Positions 19,461 to 29,585 are shown, numbered from the stretch's first letter. The stretch is 64,000 nt of DNA from Spirochaetaceae bacterium (GCA_002730875.1 PCBI01000002.1:131358-195357); one strand, 5' to 3'. Numbers and translations: made by a program. The notes: generated by a model not told the origin, from the letters alone.

Positions 19461-22457
19461 ATGAATTCAGTGAACCAGAAGAAAAAAACTATCAACGATT
19501 TCAGGACCGATGGGCTCCTGGATGGCGCAGGAATAATCAACCCGAAGGATTTCTCTGATTTTCAGTTCAACCGATCCTTCTGGAACTGTCTGGGGCGCTC
19601 CGAGAGCCGGGAGAACCACTCGGCTCTGGATGACCTGATTTTTCCGGAAGATATGCACAGGGCCCGGCAATTCTTCAGCAGTCCTGGAGCAGCTATTTCG
19701 CTGCGGTTTTTGACCTGGAGCGGCGAAGTGCGACACTTCCGGGTAACCGGCGAGCTACAAGACGAATACTGTGTGGTGGGCTTCGTGGACATTACCGACC
19801 ATATCCATGTCGAACAGGCACTGGAAAGAAATGAAACCTATTTCAGGCAACTACTATCGTCTTCCGGGGATCTGCTATTCGTCCTGGATCTAGATTTTCA
19901 CTTTGTGCAATACTTCCACAGGCCGGACGATGTCGAGCAGCTTGTAACGCCTTCCGATTTCCTGGGACGCACCATTTTTGAAATTGGCTTTCCCGATGAT
20001 GCTCTTGGCATTATTGCAAAAACGCTTCGTAGAACTGCGGACACGGGCAAAAGAAGTTATGCCGAATACTCCTTGAACATGCCAGCCGGAACAGAATGGT
20101 ACAGCATGGTGGCAAGTCGCCACGATTCCGCCGAGGACGGAGTGCAAATCATTTGCATGGTGCGAAATGTAACCGAAAAGGTGCAGGCGGATTTCAAGCT
20201 GAAGGAGAATGCGAAACGATTCGAACTGTTCTTCAAGAACTCCCTGGCCGGTTTCTTTTTCATGATGCTGGATGAACCGATCGAATGGAATGAAACCACC
20301 AACAAGGATGCAGCGCTGGAATATGTATTTTCGCATCAAAGGATTACCAAAGTAAACCAGGCCATGTTGGACCAATACGGCGCTACCGAAGACAGCTTCA
20401 TTGGTCTTACTCCGGCAGATTTTTTTGCTCATGACCTCCTCCATGGTAAGCAGGTATGGAGAGAATTCTTCGATACAGGTCGCGCTCTATTGCAAACGGA
20501 TGAGCGCAAAATGGACGGTACGCCAATCTGGATCGAGGGGGATTACATTTGCATGTACGACGATCAGGGCCGGATCGTGGGACACTTTGGAGTACAAAGG
20601 GACATCACCAGGCGAAAGCAAGCAGAACAGGAACTGGAGATGGCCCGGGAAAAGGCGGAAATGGCTGTTCGCCTTCGAGGCGAATTTCTGGCGCATATGA
20701 GTCATGAGCTGCGAACGCCACTGAACGGCATTATTGGTTTTTCAGATTTACTTACCCGGTCTCCGCTCAGTGGTTCGGCGCGGCAGTACGCCGAACTCGC
20801 GCATCAGTCCGCACAATTGCTCCTGGGAATTGTAAACAACGTATTGGACTTTTCCCGCCTGGATGCCGGAAAAACGGAAACAATACTGAGCGATGAGGAT
20901 CCTTCCCGTGTAGCGCGCAGGGCGGTGGACTCGGTGGTATTTCAGGCGCACAAAAAGGGGCTGGAGTTGCATCTGGATCTCGATCCGGGATTGCCTTCGC
21001 TGGTGAGGTTGGATGCAGTTCATTTGCAGCAGATTCTCGTAAATCTGCTGGGTAACTCGGTAAAATTCTGCGAAGTCGGCGAGATAGAACTCAAGCTGGA
21101 ATATCTGGATACCGCCGAGAGGATCCGGTTCTACGTCACGGATACCGGTCCGGGCATTGAGGCCTCTACCCGGGATAGTCTTTTCGAAGCTTTTCAACGG
21201 GGCGAAAAAGCTGGCGCAGAAACAGGTACAGGGCTGGGGCTGACCATTGCATCGCAGCTGGTGGAATTGCTCGGCGGCGAACTAAAGATTCGCGAAGGGG
21301 AAATGACCGGCACTACGTTTTTCTTTGATATACCGGTGACTCCGCTGGACCGCAGTCCCGCGGATGCCCGTCTTCCGGATCATATCAAGCGAGCTGCCGT
21401 GGCTGTTCCAGGTAGCACCGGGGCTCGGCTCATCCGTCGAATACTTGAAGGACAGGGTATTCAGGTAATCACTGCGGACAATCTGCAGAACCTGCGAAGC
21501 CGGTTGGAAGGGAATAGTTTTGATCTGATTCTCGTGGATGAGCGTCTTTATGGCGCGGGACTGGAGGCGGTTCTTTCCATTCAAGCGGATAAGCGTCCTC
21601 CGGTGGTTTTGCTCCAGCGGGTCTCGGAGGAGACGATGCCCTTGCCGGATCTGGCCAGAACCGAACTTCTAAGGGTACCGCTGCCCCTGGATCTGTCGTT
21701 TCTTTCACGGACTCTATTAAAGGCTTCCCATGATAGGGAATTCTTGAGGCCGGAGCCGAGCCGAGGCTGGAAGGGTACGGTTCTGGTGGCCGAAGACAAT
21801 CTGGTTAACCGAAGTTTGACGCGGCATATGCTTCAAAGCATTGTTCCCGGTGTTCATATTCTGGAAGCGAAGGACGGTAAAGAGGCGCTACGATTGGCCA
21901 CGGAAAACGAGCCAGATCTGATCTTTCTGGATCTACAGATGCCCGATATGGATGGCCTTGAAACCGCCCGACATCTGCGACGGTGGCAGCCCGGCGCGAA
22001 GCTCCCCATAATCGCGCTTACAGCAGCGACAATGGATGGGGAGAGGGAAAAAGCCTTTGAAGCCGGGATGTCCGATTTTCTGGCCAAGCCCGTAGCCAGG
22101 GCGGACTTTGAGCGGACGGTAAAGAAATGGCTAAAGCCAGCAGAGCAGAGTTCAGATCTTTGTCAGAAGGTCATGTCGAATACTGGCCTGGACGAAGAAG
22201 CGGCTCGCTCGCTTTTGGCGGAGGCGGCCCGGGCCCTGCGAAACGATCTGTTGGCTCTGGAAACCAGCCTGGGTCACGGCCAGGATGAGACCGCGCGTCG
22301 AATCATGCATCATATGCGGGGCACAGCCCTGGGGCTCTATCTGGAAGAAACCGGCCAGATTCTTGGTAGTATGCAGCGCAAGAGTAAATCTGGCGAGTCG
22401 GTGCAAGAAGACCTATCCTCCCTGAGAAAGTCTCTGGATACTTACTTCGCAGAGTAG
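19461..22457 (+). CDS. multi-PAS hybrid histidine kinase with receiver and C-terminal Hpt
   Basis: A 998-residue cytoplasmic sensor; no membrane helix is visible. Order: three PAS-like regions (residues about 30-120, 125-245, 255-390), HisKA (MSHELRTPLNG, His415), HATPase with VTDTGPGIE and GTGLGLTIA, a degenerate receiver (around 640-755, keeps LILVDERL but lacks the front acidic pair), a good receiver (VAEDN, DLQMPDMDG with Asp824), and a C-terminal Hpt domain (HHMRGTALG, His950). This is the full set for an internal His-Asp-His phosphorelay, whose output should go to a separate response regulator. Stand-alone gene with about 250 bp of non-coding DNA in front. Confidence 0.92.
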   Translation: MNSVNQKKKTINDFRTDGLLDGAGIINPKDFSDFQFNRSFWNCLGRSESRENHSALDDLIFPEDMHRARQFFSSPGAAISLRFLTWSGEVRHFRVTGELQDEYCVVGFVDITDHIHVEQALERNETYFRQLLSSSGDLLFVLDLDFHFVQYFHRPDDVEQLVTPSDFLGRTIFEIGFPDDALGIIAKTLRRTADTGKRSYAEYSLNMPAGTEWYSMVASRHDSAEDGVQIICMVRNVTEKVQADFKLKENAKRFELFFKNSLAGFFFMMLDEPIEWNETTNKDAALEYVFSHQRITKVNQAMLDQYGATEDSFIGLTPADFFAHDLLHGKQVWREFFDTGRALLQTDERKMDGTPIWIEGDYICMYDDQGRIVGHFGVQRDITRRKQAEQELEMAREKAEMAVRLRGEFLAHMSHELRTPLNGIIGFSDLLTRSPLSGSARQYAELAHQSAQLLLGIVNNVLDFSRLDAGKTETILSDEDPSRVARRAVDSVVFQAHKKGLELHLDLDPGLPSLVRLDAVHLQQILVNLLGNSVKFCEVGEIELKLEYLDTAERIRFYVTDTGPGIEASTRDSLFEAFQRGEKAGAETGTGLGLTIASQLVELLGGELKIREGEMTGTTFFFDIPVTPLDRSPADARLPDHIKRAAVAVPGSTGARLIRRILEGQGIQVITADNLQNLRSRLEGNSFDLILVDERLYGAGLEAVLSIQADKRPPVVLLQRVSEETMPLPDLARTELLRVPLPLDLSFLSRTLLKASHDREFLRPEPSRGWKGTVLVAEDNLVNRSLTRHMLQSIVPGVHILEAKDGKEALRLATENEPDLIFLDLQMPDMDGLETARHLRRWQPGAKLPIIALTAATMDGEREKAFEAGMSDFLAKPVARADFERTVKKWLKPAEQSSDLCQKVMSNTGLDEEAARSLLAEAARALRNDLLALETSLGHGQDETARRIMHHMRGTALGLYLEETGQILGSMQRKSKSGESVQEDLSSLRKSLDTYFAE

Positions 22458-22527
22458 CGTTCTTCCCTTTCATCGCATAGCCTGGCAGCCCCGGGGGCGA
22501 AGAAACATTTCCTCGCGCGATTCCAGA

Positions 22528-23226
22528 TTATCGTTCGTCGCTGTGGCTGTAGGGATCGAATGAATCGGTAATCAGTTCTTCATCCGAATCATCCAGATCT
22601 TCTGAGGAGTCTGCAGGATCGGGAGTGATGGGTGACTTTCTATAGAGAATGGCCAACAGGAAGCCTGCTACGGCCCCGGACAGATGTGACTGCCAGCTGA
22701 TCCCCGCCTCTAGAGGGAACATCCTCCAGATCATGCCGCCGTAGAGAAAAACGATGATAAGCGAAAGAGCAATGGATCGCGGGTGCCGACGGAGTAAACC
22801 GGACCAGAATAGAAAGGCAAGCAGGGCATAAATCCAACCGCTGGCCCCAATATGGATGTGAGGATCGTCCCAGAGCCATACCGCCGCGCCGGGAAGTAAC
22901 ATACAGAGAAGCAGTACGGCGAAACGAGCTTCTCTATACAAATAGCTTACGCCCCAGACCGAAAGAAATAGCGGCGCCGAGTTGGAAAACAGATGCATCC
23001 AGTCTCCATGTAAGAAAGGAGCAAAGACGATGCCTGCCAGGCCCTGAGCAGTGCGTGGCTGCACGCCCTGGATGAAACCGGGAAGGGTGCCAGCTTCTTT
23101 AAAAAAATGGATGCAAAGTTCCAGAAACAGAATACCTGCAGCCAGTCGGACCGAGCCATGTCCCTGATAGCGATTCGCATCTTCTTTGCTCTGTCCTTGA
23201 GAGATTCCGCTGGAGTCTGGCACCAT
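22528..23226 (-). CDS. rhomboid-family intramembrane serine protease
   Basis: A 232-residue inner-membrane protein with about six hydrophobic segments. The rhomboid landmarks are present: HGDWMHLFSN in the second segment, the catalytic GASG (GASGWIYALL) and the partner His in SWQSHLSGAVAG. The family cleaves single-pass membrane proteins inside the bilayer. The C-terminal tail (DPADSSEDLDDSDEE) is strongly acidic and probably disordered in the cytoplasm. Stands alone, convergent with the kinase gene. Natural substrate unknown. Confidence 0.87.
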   Translation of the reverse strand: MVPDSSGISQGQSKEDANRYQGHGSVRLAAGILFLELCIHFFKEAGTLPGFIQGVQPRTAQGLAGIVFAPFLHGDWMHLFSNSAPLFLSVWGVSYLYREARFAVLLLCMLLPGAAVWLWDDPHIHIGASGWIYALLAFLFWSGLLRRHPRSIALSLIIVFLYGGMIWRMFPLEAGISWQSHLSGAVAGFLLAILYRKSPITPDPADSSEDLDDSDEELITDSFDPYSHSDER

Positions 23227-23400
23227 TGGAATAGACTAGGGATTTTGAGCGCTGCGGAAAAGCATAATCCGGGTAATCAAAATGGTTCAGGATACACCTC
23301 GTGCGGGTATTTCCTGGTTTTTTTGTTGAACTCTGTTTGATGCGAAAACTATTCTGCCTGGTTCGCACGATGCTGCATTGGAAGCATTTCTGGAGAAAAA

Positions 23401-23931
23401 ATGAAATCTAAACCTGGCCTGTATTTGATCATCATCTTTGCTCTTTGCATTCAGAGTTGCGCATCCGGGAGCAAAGACGGCCATAACGAAAAGGCCATTG
23501 CTCTCGAGGACTCCGATACCAGTAAGCGGTGTAAGAGCCTTGCCGCCCAGCTGTCCGAATCCTATCCTCTGGCACAGGTGCGTTTTGATGTGCAGCCGGA
23601 TTCCGGGTTTGTTAAGTGCAGTATCTATATGGAAAAGGCCGGGGTATTCCAGTTTTTCATTTCGCAGCCCCTGGGCCGGGATCCTGATGCAATGGCGAGA
23701 TACGAACAGAACCGAAAAGACTTCAGAGAGATGTATTCTGTCACTGGAAGCAAGTTTGTGATTTCCGGAAATGCAGGCACCTGTTTCTGGAATCAAACCG
23801 GGTTCATGTCCCGCCTGCAGCTGAAATGGAAATCCATGGGAACTTCCGAGGAGGAGTGCGTCATTGCTAAAGCGCCGCCCTCTTTGCAAAGAGGCTATGA
23901 ACTTGTGAAAGGGGAGTTTGTTTTTCCCTGA
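23401..23931 (+). CDS. lipoprotein of unknown function
   Basis: A 176-residue protein with a lipoprotein signal: hydrophobic LYLIIIFALCIQSC with the lipidated Cys in QSC-ASG. The mature region has four more cysteines (RCKS, VKCSIY, GTCFW, EECVI), which could form two disulfides. No known domain recognised. Stand-alone gene, divergent from the rhomboid gene. Confidence 0.65.
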   Translation: MKSKPGLYLIIIFALCIQSCASGSKDGHNEKAIALEDSDTSKRCKSLAAQLSESYPLAQVRFDVQPDSGFVKCSIYMEKAGVFQFFISQPLGRDPDAMARYEQNRKDFREMYSVTGSKFVISGNAGTCFWNQTGFMSRLQLKWKSMGTSEEECVIAKAPPSLQRGYELVKGEFVFP

Positions 23932-23944
23932 TTCTTGTTTCGAA

Positions 23945-23976
23945 GCTGGCTACGGAATAGGCTGGCTTCGGAATAG
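23945..23976. repeat. 16-bp tandem repeat, two copies
   Basis: GCTGGCTACGGAATAG followed directly by GCTGGCTTCGGAATAG (one mismatch), then a partial third copy GCTGCCTGG. It lies just after the lipoprotein stop codon and has no evident role. Confidence 0.6.
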
Positions 23977-24072
23977 GCTGCCTGGATCGTATTCGCACCG
24001 ATTTCATGGAGCTATGTTACGATTAGAAGTGATGAGGAATTCCACCACATTTGCGCCAGAAATACCTAGCAT

Positions 24073-24309
24073 TCATCGCGTTGCGTTGTCCTTATTCACC
24101 CTTAGAACCAGGGTAAGCTTTCCGCTGTCATCTCGAATGAGATCAAATCCTTCCTGTCGCAGGGCTCGTTGAATGCGATAAACATTCAGGTTAACTACCT
24201 TTTCGCCCGGAGCGCGAGGCCCGCCGGGATCGGTTTGCGACAGTGCAAGCGCCTTCTGAATGGTGTTTTGCTCTTCAGAATTTAGATCTTCGCCGGTCTT
24301 TCCTTCCAT
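24073..24309 (-). CDS. short protein of unknown function
   Basis: A 78-residue reading frame that begins 23 bp after the stop of the TPR lipoprotein gene on the same strand and probably shares its mRNA. The sequence is hydrophilic and has a plausible folded C-terminal half (YRIQRALRQEGFDLIRDDSGKL cut here for length: a helix then a beta hairpin). No signal peptide, no recognised family and no clear ribosome binding site, so translation is plausible rather than certain. Confidence 0.5.
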   Translation of the reverse strand: MEGKTGEDLNSEEQNTIQKALALSQTDPGGPRAPGEKVVNLNVYRIQRALRQEGFDLIRDDSGKLTLVLRVNKDNATR

Positions 24310-24332
24310 GGAAAGATTATCGGATTTGCTAA

Positions 24333-25223
24333 CTACAGATTTGATTGAGCCAGCGCTTTTAATCCGCCGCTACGCACGCCGTCAAAGAAGGGGTCCTGCA
24401 AAATGAGTAGCGCTCCGGCGCGACGTAATGCCACTCCCTGGTCGCTTCCGGTCAGCTCCGGTAATCCAAAGAAGCGGCGGGCTGCCTGCTCGGTGGCCCC
24501 GGCCGAGCCTGATCGAGCCGCATCCAGAGTAGCCGCCCAGGCCTGCACAGCCGGCACATTACCGGGATTCTGGCCGTATTTCCAGAATGGGTTCCACAGC
24601 CGGTTCAGCGGATGCATACTTAATTGAATGGCCTTCCACTCTCCTTGATAATCGGGCATTTGATCGCGGATGCTCTGTATACGATTTCGAGCCTGGGCCA
24701 TTTCATCCGCCTTCGCCAGGTTTTCCAGGCATTGTTCGATTAGCGGCTGGGATACGAAGCGGGCAAATCGAGAATCCGCATCGCTTTCCAGAGCAGACAG
24801 TATATCCGCCACCACGGCAGACTCCTGGTTACGGCAGCCCTGGATAATCTGCGCGGCCTGTTTCTGGAAATCGGAACCGGGAGCCGATCCTGCCTGCAGT
24901 CTGGCGCTGGCAACGGCGCTTCGATACAGCGGAATGTCTTTGTAATCCAGGGCCCTTTCAAAATAGTCCAGGGCCTGTTCGGGGCGGCCCTCGCGAAGAA
25001 GGAGCACGCCGGCATTGTAGCAAAGAAGATCTGGATTATCCGAGTTATCTGCACAGGCTTCCTGCAATATCTGGATGGCCGTTGATTTGTCTCCATCAGG
25101 CAAAAAGTATTCTTTGACTGCACGATCCAGGATCAGGTAATAGGGCTGAGAAACAGTCCGCTGACAACCGGCCAGTACTACCATGGTCGCCAGGGCCAGC
25201 GCGAAGCCCGGATAAAGCCGCAA
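24333..25223 (-). CDS. TPR-containing lipoprotein
   Basis: Extracytoplasmic lipoprotein of about 296 aa. The signal segment reads LYPGFALALATMVVLAGC, with a good lipobox VLAGC. Behind it lie tetratricopeptide-like helices (DLLCYNAGVLLLREGRPEQ, ALDYFERALDY), which usually mediate protein contacts. The start is uncertain: the frame is open much farther upstream (to 25583, with ATGs that overlap the divergent protease gene), but the simplest start for a 20-residue signal peptide is the TTG at 25223; no strong ribosome binding site marks any choice. Divergent from the S41 protease gene, with about 100 bp between them. Confidence 0.7.
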   Translation of the reverse strand: MRLYPGFALALATMVVLAGCQRTVSQPYYLILDRAVKEYFLPDGDKSTAIQILQEACADNSDNPDLLCYNAGVLLLREGRPEQALDYFERALDYKDIPLYRSAVASARLQAGSAPGSDFQKQAAQIIQGCRNQESAVVADILSALESDADSRFARFVSQPLIEQCLENLAKADEMAQARNRIQSIRDQMPDYQGEWKAIQLSMHPLNRLWNPFWKYGQNPGNVPAVQAWAATLDAARSGSAGATEQAARRFFGLPELTGSDQGVALRRAGALLILQDPFFDGVRSGGLKALAQSNL

Positions 25224-25327
25224 ACCAGCAGGTCTCGGTTTTTCGTTAAACGCCTTCCTATGGGAGCGCCATGGGCCGAATTTCCGGATGGAATCCGGGT
25301 ATCTTCGATGGAAAAGGAAATCTAAAA

Positions 25328-27205
25328 ATGTCGACAAAACACAGGATATGGTTCCCATTACACTCTGTGAAGCTTTCAGGTACTCTTCTTCTTTCTCTTT
25401 CATTGGCTCTTTTTTCATTTTGTGGCTGCGATCCGGCGCAGAGCAAGAATATTCCAGGCCAATTCGGTCAGGATAATTTCGACGACATAGTAAAATACGC
25501 CCTGGACAACTATATTGATCCCGGAGTTGACACCGGTCGTGGCTACGTGGGCGCCGCAGAGTCGGCCCTGCGCGCGCTACCATATCCGCTGATCCTGTAT
25601 CCCCGAAGCTTCTATCAGAAGCAAAATCAGCTCCTTCGACCGGTGCGAATCATTCCAGGAAAAGAAATCCAGGGCTTCAAGGGAAAACCATTCGTGGTTC
25701 TGGAACCGGATTGGCAGGCCTATGAAAAGAAACGGAATACTATAGAGGAAAGGGAGCAGAAAGAGCGGGAAGGACTGAGCAATGCCGAAAGATCGCAGAA
25801 AGCTCAGACCGTGCGGGATCAGATTCAGTCCGAGCAGCGGGCCCTGGAAGAAGCCTGGCAGAGCATCGATTTCTCCAGAGGAGATTTCCTGGATATTGTA
25901 AACTGGATTGAGGATAACCGCGACAGCTACATGACCCCGCCGGATACGGAATCCCAGTCCGAAGCTCCCGATTTCGATCCCGCCAACTTTGGCCTGAATC
26001 ATGTATACTTTGCGGCGGCCAATGGCTTTCTCAAGAGTCTGGATCCCCATAGCGCCATTCTGGACATGGAGACCTGGGATAAGATTCGCAAAGAATCCGA
26101 GGACTCCACTTTCGAAGGTATTGGCGCCATGCTCCGGGGAGGCGGCTCGGCGGACGTCATTGTAGAAACTCCATTGCCCGGTTCGCCTGCCCTGAAAGCC
26201 GGTTTGCGCGCCGGGGATATCATTAAGAAGGTGGACGGAAACAGCATCGAAGGATTACCGCTTTCCGATGTCGTAAAACAAATTCGCGGTCCCCGAGACA
26301 CTACAGTAACTCTGACCGTGGAACGGCCCACCACCCTCGAAACCCTGGATATCCCTATTCGCCGGGGTGTCATCGAACAAAAGGCAGTATCCTCAACGTA
26401 TCTGCCGGAATCACCGCTGAAGGATTACACCGACAAGAAAATCGGAGTGATTAAGCTTTCTTCGTTTTTGTTTGATCGCACCTATCCTTCAGACCTTATC
26501 AGAGAAGAATACGAATCCCTGGTAAACAAGGCGGACGGAAAGCTGGATGGACTAGTGCTGGATCTCCGCGGCAATCCTGGCGGCGATCTGCGCGAAGCCA
26601 TCAAAGTGGCCGGTCTTTTTCTGCCCAAAGGCCTGGAAGTTGTGGAAATCAAAGGTCGTAGGGACTCCAAAGAAGAGAAGAACAATCTCCGTCCCATTTA
26701 TCTCCATAGCGCCGAAGCGCCGTTGATTGTAATGATCGACGCCGGTTCCGCCTCCGCCAGCGAAATTGTGGCTTCTGCGCTGAAAGACCATGACGCTGCC
26801 CTGATTCTGGGCGAAAGAAGCTTCGGCAAGGCCACGGTGCAAAGCCTGGAAAGCCTGGGCGATGTAATCATTAAGCTCACTACGGCCAGGTATTATGCCC
26901 CGGACGGCTATACCATCCAGGTGTACGGCGTCCATCCTGACGTGGCCATATCGCCGGAGCCGGATGGGAGCTTTCCTCCGCGATTCCGGGAAGAGGATAT
27001 GTGGCAGCACTTGCCCGAACTACAGGAAAGAAAGAAAAAGCCGGTCCGCCAGGCCTGGATTAAAAAACTGCAGGAGTCTGTAGGCGAAAACGATGCTGCG
27101 GAGCAATTCCTCCGGGATCACAAGGCGGATGCCATCAAGCCCGATGCAGCCCTGATTCGCGCCATCGCCTACTTTGACGCTCTGGCAAAAAATCCAAGGC
27201 CCTGA
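25328..27205 (+). CDS. S41-family C-terminal processing protease with PDZ domain (CtpA/Prc type)
   Basis: A 625-residue exported serine protease. The start at 25328 has AAGGAAA as ribosome binding site and gives a lipoprotein-like signal (LLLSLSLALFSFCGC). A PDZ domain lies near residues 255-345 (APLPGSPALKAGLRAGD-like region, as PLPGSPALKAGLRAGDIIKK). The S41 core follows with LRGNPGGDL, the nucleophile in GSASASE (Ser476) and the general base in RSFGKATVQ (Lys501), at the same 25-residue spacing as in E. coli Prc. Family members trim C-termini of periplasmic and outer-membrane proteins. A charged coiled segment precedes the PDZ. nadB starts one base after its stop codon. Confidence 0.9.
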   Translation: MSTKHRIWFPLHSVKLSGTLLLSLSLALFSFCGCDPAQSKNIPGQFGQDNFDDIVKYALDNYIDPGVDTGRGYVGAAESALRALPYPLILYPRSFYQKQNQLLRPVRIIPGKEIQGFKGKPFVVLEPDWQAYEKKRNTIEEREQKEREGLSNAERSQKAQTVRDQIQSEQRALEEAWQSIDFSRGDFLDIVNWIEDNRDSYMTPPDTESQSEAPDFDPANFGLNHVYFAAANGFLKSLDPHSAILDMETWDKIRKESEDSTFEGIGAMLRGGGSADVIVETPLPGSPALKAGLRAGDIIKKVDGNSIEGLPLSDVVKQIRGPRDTTVTLTVERPTTLETLDIPIRRGVIEQKAVSSTYLPESPLKDYTDKKIGVIKLSSFLFDRTYPSDLIREEYESLVNKADGKLDGLVLDLRGNPGGDLREAIKVAGLFLPKGLEVVEIKGRRDSKEEKNNLRPIYLHSAEAPLIVMIDAGSASASEIVASALKDHDAALILGERSFGKATVQSLESLGDVIIKLTTARYYAPDGYTIQVYGVHPDVAISPEPDGSFPPRFREEDMWQHLPELQERKKKPVRQAWIKKLQESVGENDAAEQFLRDHKADAIKPDAALIRAIAYFDALAKNPRP

Positions 27206-27206
27206 A

Positions 27207-28811
27207 ATGGCAGATCGTACAGTAGATTATCTGGTAATCGGTAGCGGGGTGTCCGGCCTCTACGCCGCTTACTTGCTGGCGGATCATGGACAGGTTCTGC
27301 TTATAACAAAATCCAACGTCGTAGAAGCCAATACCAGCTATGCCCAGGGCGGTATTGCTTCGGTTCTGGCTTCCACTGACAGCTTTGAAAGCCACATCCA
27401 GGATACCCTGGATGCCGGCGCCGGCCTGTGCGATCCGGAAGCGGTGCGTATTCTGGTTACGGAAGGTCCGCGACACATCCACAAGCTAATGGAAATGGGC
27501 GCCGAGTTCGATCGCAATGCCAAAGGCGATCTCCATCTGGGAAGGGAAGGAGGTCACAGCGCCAATCGAATCGTTCATTCCGGCGATCTAACCGGCAAAG
27601 AAGTGGAAGATGTTCTGGTAGATGCCGTGAAGAAGAAGGGCGTGGAGTTACTGGAATACACCTGCGGTGTGGAGTTGATTACAAACTATCATGTGGAAGG
27701 CGAAAGCTCCCCGGGGGAAAAGCCCCCGGCCTGTTATGGCGCCTATGTCTACGATAGAAACACCTGGGAGATCAGCGCCATTCGCGCCCGGGCCACCATT
27801 CTGGCCTCCGGCGGCGCAGGCCGGGTTTATCTGCACAATACCAACCCGGATGTGGCCACCGGCGATGGCGTGGCTCTGGCCTATCGCGCCGGGGCAGTGA
27901 TCGCAAATATGGAGTTTTACCAATTCCATCCCACATCGCTCTATATGCCCGGGGAGAACTCTTTTCTGATAACAGAGGCGCTTCGCGGTTTCGGGGCCAG
28001 GCTTCTCGACTATGAGAAGCAACCGTTCATGCATCGCTACGATGAACGATTGGAGTTGGCGCCCCGAGACATTGTGGCCCGGGCCATCGACGCAGAAATG
28101 AAGCGAAGCGGCGCACCGCATGTGTGGCTGGACTGCACCGGAACGGATCAAGAAGAGCTTATGGTTCGCTTCCCGAATATCTATGCCACCTGCTTGAAAC
28201 GGGGCATCGATATCGGACGCCAGCCCATTCCGGTGGTGCCGGCGGCTCATTATATGTGCGGAGGCATTCGCACGGATCTACACGGACGTACGCGGTTGAA
28301 CGGACTGTATGCAGTGGGGGAAGTTGCCTGCACTGGCGTGCACGGCGGAAATCGACTGGCTTCCAATAGTCTCCTGGAGGGCCTGGTGTTTGCTTATCGC
28401 ATTGCCGAGGTTGTGCCTTCGGACGCTTTGCCCGCAGCCGATGCATTGCCGCCGGTGCGGGCGTGGCAGAAAGAGGGGCTTTTGAATCCGGAAGAATGGA
28501 TTCTTGTGCAGCATAACTTCGGCGAAATCAGACACATTATGTGGAACTATGTGGGTATTGTACGTTCCACACTCAGGCTGAACCGGGCTTTGCGAAGGAT
28601 TAACCTGCTGTACGACGAGATCATGGATTTCTACAAGCGAACCGTGCTGCAGAACAAGATCCTGGAGCTCAGAAACCTGGTGCTCATTGCGAAACTCATT
28701 ATTGAGTCGGCCCTGGAACGCCAGGAAAGCCGCGGTCTGCACTTCAACACGGATTTTCCAGAGAACCGGGATCCCAGCAACACTTACACGGAGAAGTGGC
28801 GGACGTCCTGA
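27207..28811 (+). CDS. nadB: L-aspartate oxidase
   Basis: FAD enzyme that oxidises L-aspartate to iminoaspartate, the first step of de novo NAD synthesis. 534 aa, family length. The FAD-binding opening is VIGSGVSGLYAAYLL; ANTSYAQGGIASVL, the active-site HPTSLY and the EALRGFGARL stretch are typical, and the C-terminal helical domain is complete. I take the ATG at 27207, one base after the protease stop, rather than an in-frame ATG inside the protease gene at 27174. Co-transcribed with the protease gene although there is no obvious functional tie; NadA and NadC are not in this window. Confidence 0.94.
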   Translation: MADRTVDYLVIGSGVSGLYAAYLLADHGQVLLITKSNVVEANTSYAQGGIASVLASTDSFESHIQDTLDAGAGLCDPEAVRILVTEGPRHIHKLMEMGAEFDRNAKGDLHLGREGGHSANRIVHSGDLTGKEVEDVLVDAVKKKGVELLEYTCGVELITNYHVEGESSPGEKPPACYGAYVYDRNTWEISAIRARATILASGGAGRVYLHNTNPDVATGDGVALAYRAGAVIANMEFYQFHPTSLYMPGENSFLITEALRGFGARLLDYEKQPFMHRYDERLELAPRDIVARAIDAEMKRSGAPHVWLDCTGTDQEELMVRFPNIYATCLKRGIDIGRQPIPVVPAAHYMCGGIRTDLHGRTRLNGLYAVGEVACTGVHGGNRLASNSLLEGLVFAYRIAEVVPSDALPAADALPPVRAWQKEGLLNPEEWILVQHNFGEIRHIMWNYVGIVRSTLRLNRALRRINLLYDEIMDFYKRTVLQNKILELRNLVLIAKLIIESALERQESRGLHFNTDFPENRDPSNTYTEKWRTS

Positions 28812-29155
28812 TCCAGGCATCGAATACCTCTAATCAGGCAACCCCGGGATCGTCGATTCCAAAGCTTTGACGACGCAAAGCGCTACCTGGACCGGAAAAT
28901 GTGGCTTACCATGAATCTGAGCCATGCAGAGCATCATTAACCTTCTGATTCCCAGTTCGTCCGAATAATCTGCCAGGACTCCAGCAGTGGGAGAAAATTT
29001 CATCGGTTGCAGAGACTCTGCGCAGTTCGAGTGGATTCCAGCGGATTCAGGCCCTCAGGCCAGCAAAATGCTCTTTCCGGCCGTGAAAAATGCTGAACGA
29101 TCGATTTCATGTGTACCCGCTTGACTCCAGAGTTGGCCTACCATTTCTGGACGCG
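28812..29155. other. intergenic stretch, nothing recognised
   Basis: About 340 bases after nadB. No open frame of useful length, no hairpin with a T-run and no repeat beyond very short ones were found. Confidence 0.4.
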
Positions 29156-29305
29156 ATGAACGAGAAAACGGCCAAACTTCTCAAGCGCTATGCCGACAAG
29201 ACCGGATCCAACGTACGGGATCTGAAAAAGGCATGGCAGGGATTGAATTCCAAAGAGAGATTTCAAAAAAGACAGGTATATTTGCAGGAATTAAAAGGCA
29301 AATGA
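29156..29305 (+). CDS. small basic protein of unknown function (49 aa)
   Basis: A 49-residue, lysine- and arginine-rich helical protein starting MNEKTAKLLKRYADKTG. The frame is open upstream to 29090, but those extra residues look unrelated. The composition (alternating charged and hydrophobic residues, ending in RQVYLQELKGK) is like that of short conserved leptospiral proteins, though I cannot name a family. A small hairpin (29316-29332, AGGGCT / AGCCCT) follows 10 bases after the stop. Confidence 0.5.
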   Translation: MNEKTAKLLKRYADKTGSNVRDLKKAWQGLNSKERFQKRQVYLQELKGK

Positions 29306-29469
29306 TCCGCAGCGGAGGGCTTCTGTAGCCCTTCCCGTCCAATCCCTGACCATTCCCTATTTCGGTTTTCTTCCATTTCTCATCTCGGAATACTATCCCG
29401 GACACCGGAATTCGCTGTGTACAGGCGTTCCGGGATTTCACATATATTGTCTTCGGTTTCCGGAATAAA

Positions 29470-29497
29470 TCCCCCGTCCCACCTCGGATGAACGGGG
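29470..29497. repeat. GC-rich inverted repeat in an intergenic gap
   Basis: CCCCCGT and ACGGGGG form 7-bp arms about 14 bases apart, in the gap between the small basic protein and the biotinyl-domain gene. It lacks a T-run; it may help end convergent transcripts. Confidence 0.35.
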
Positions 29498-29585
29498 GAC
29501 GGCGTCCATGGCGTCCACGGAATCCCGGGCGCGAAGACCTGGACCGTTTCTTTCGATGACTATATACGGCGCGAGCCCGTAAAGC

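Noticed and set aside
23287-23889. 200-codon open frame on the minus strand
   Set aside because: It mirrors the plus-strand lipoprotein gene, which has a proper lipobox and start; the minus frame has none.
27648-28250. 200-codon open frame on the minus strand
   Set aside because: Fully inside nadB; composition (many His, Gly and Arg) is that of an antisense shadow.
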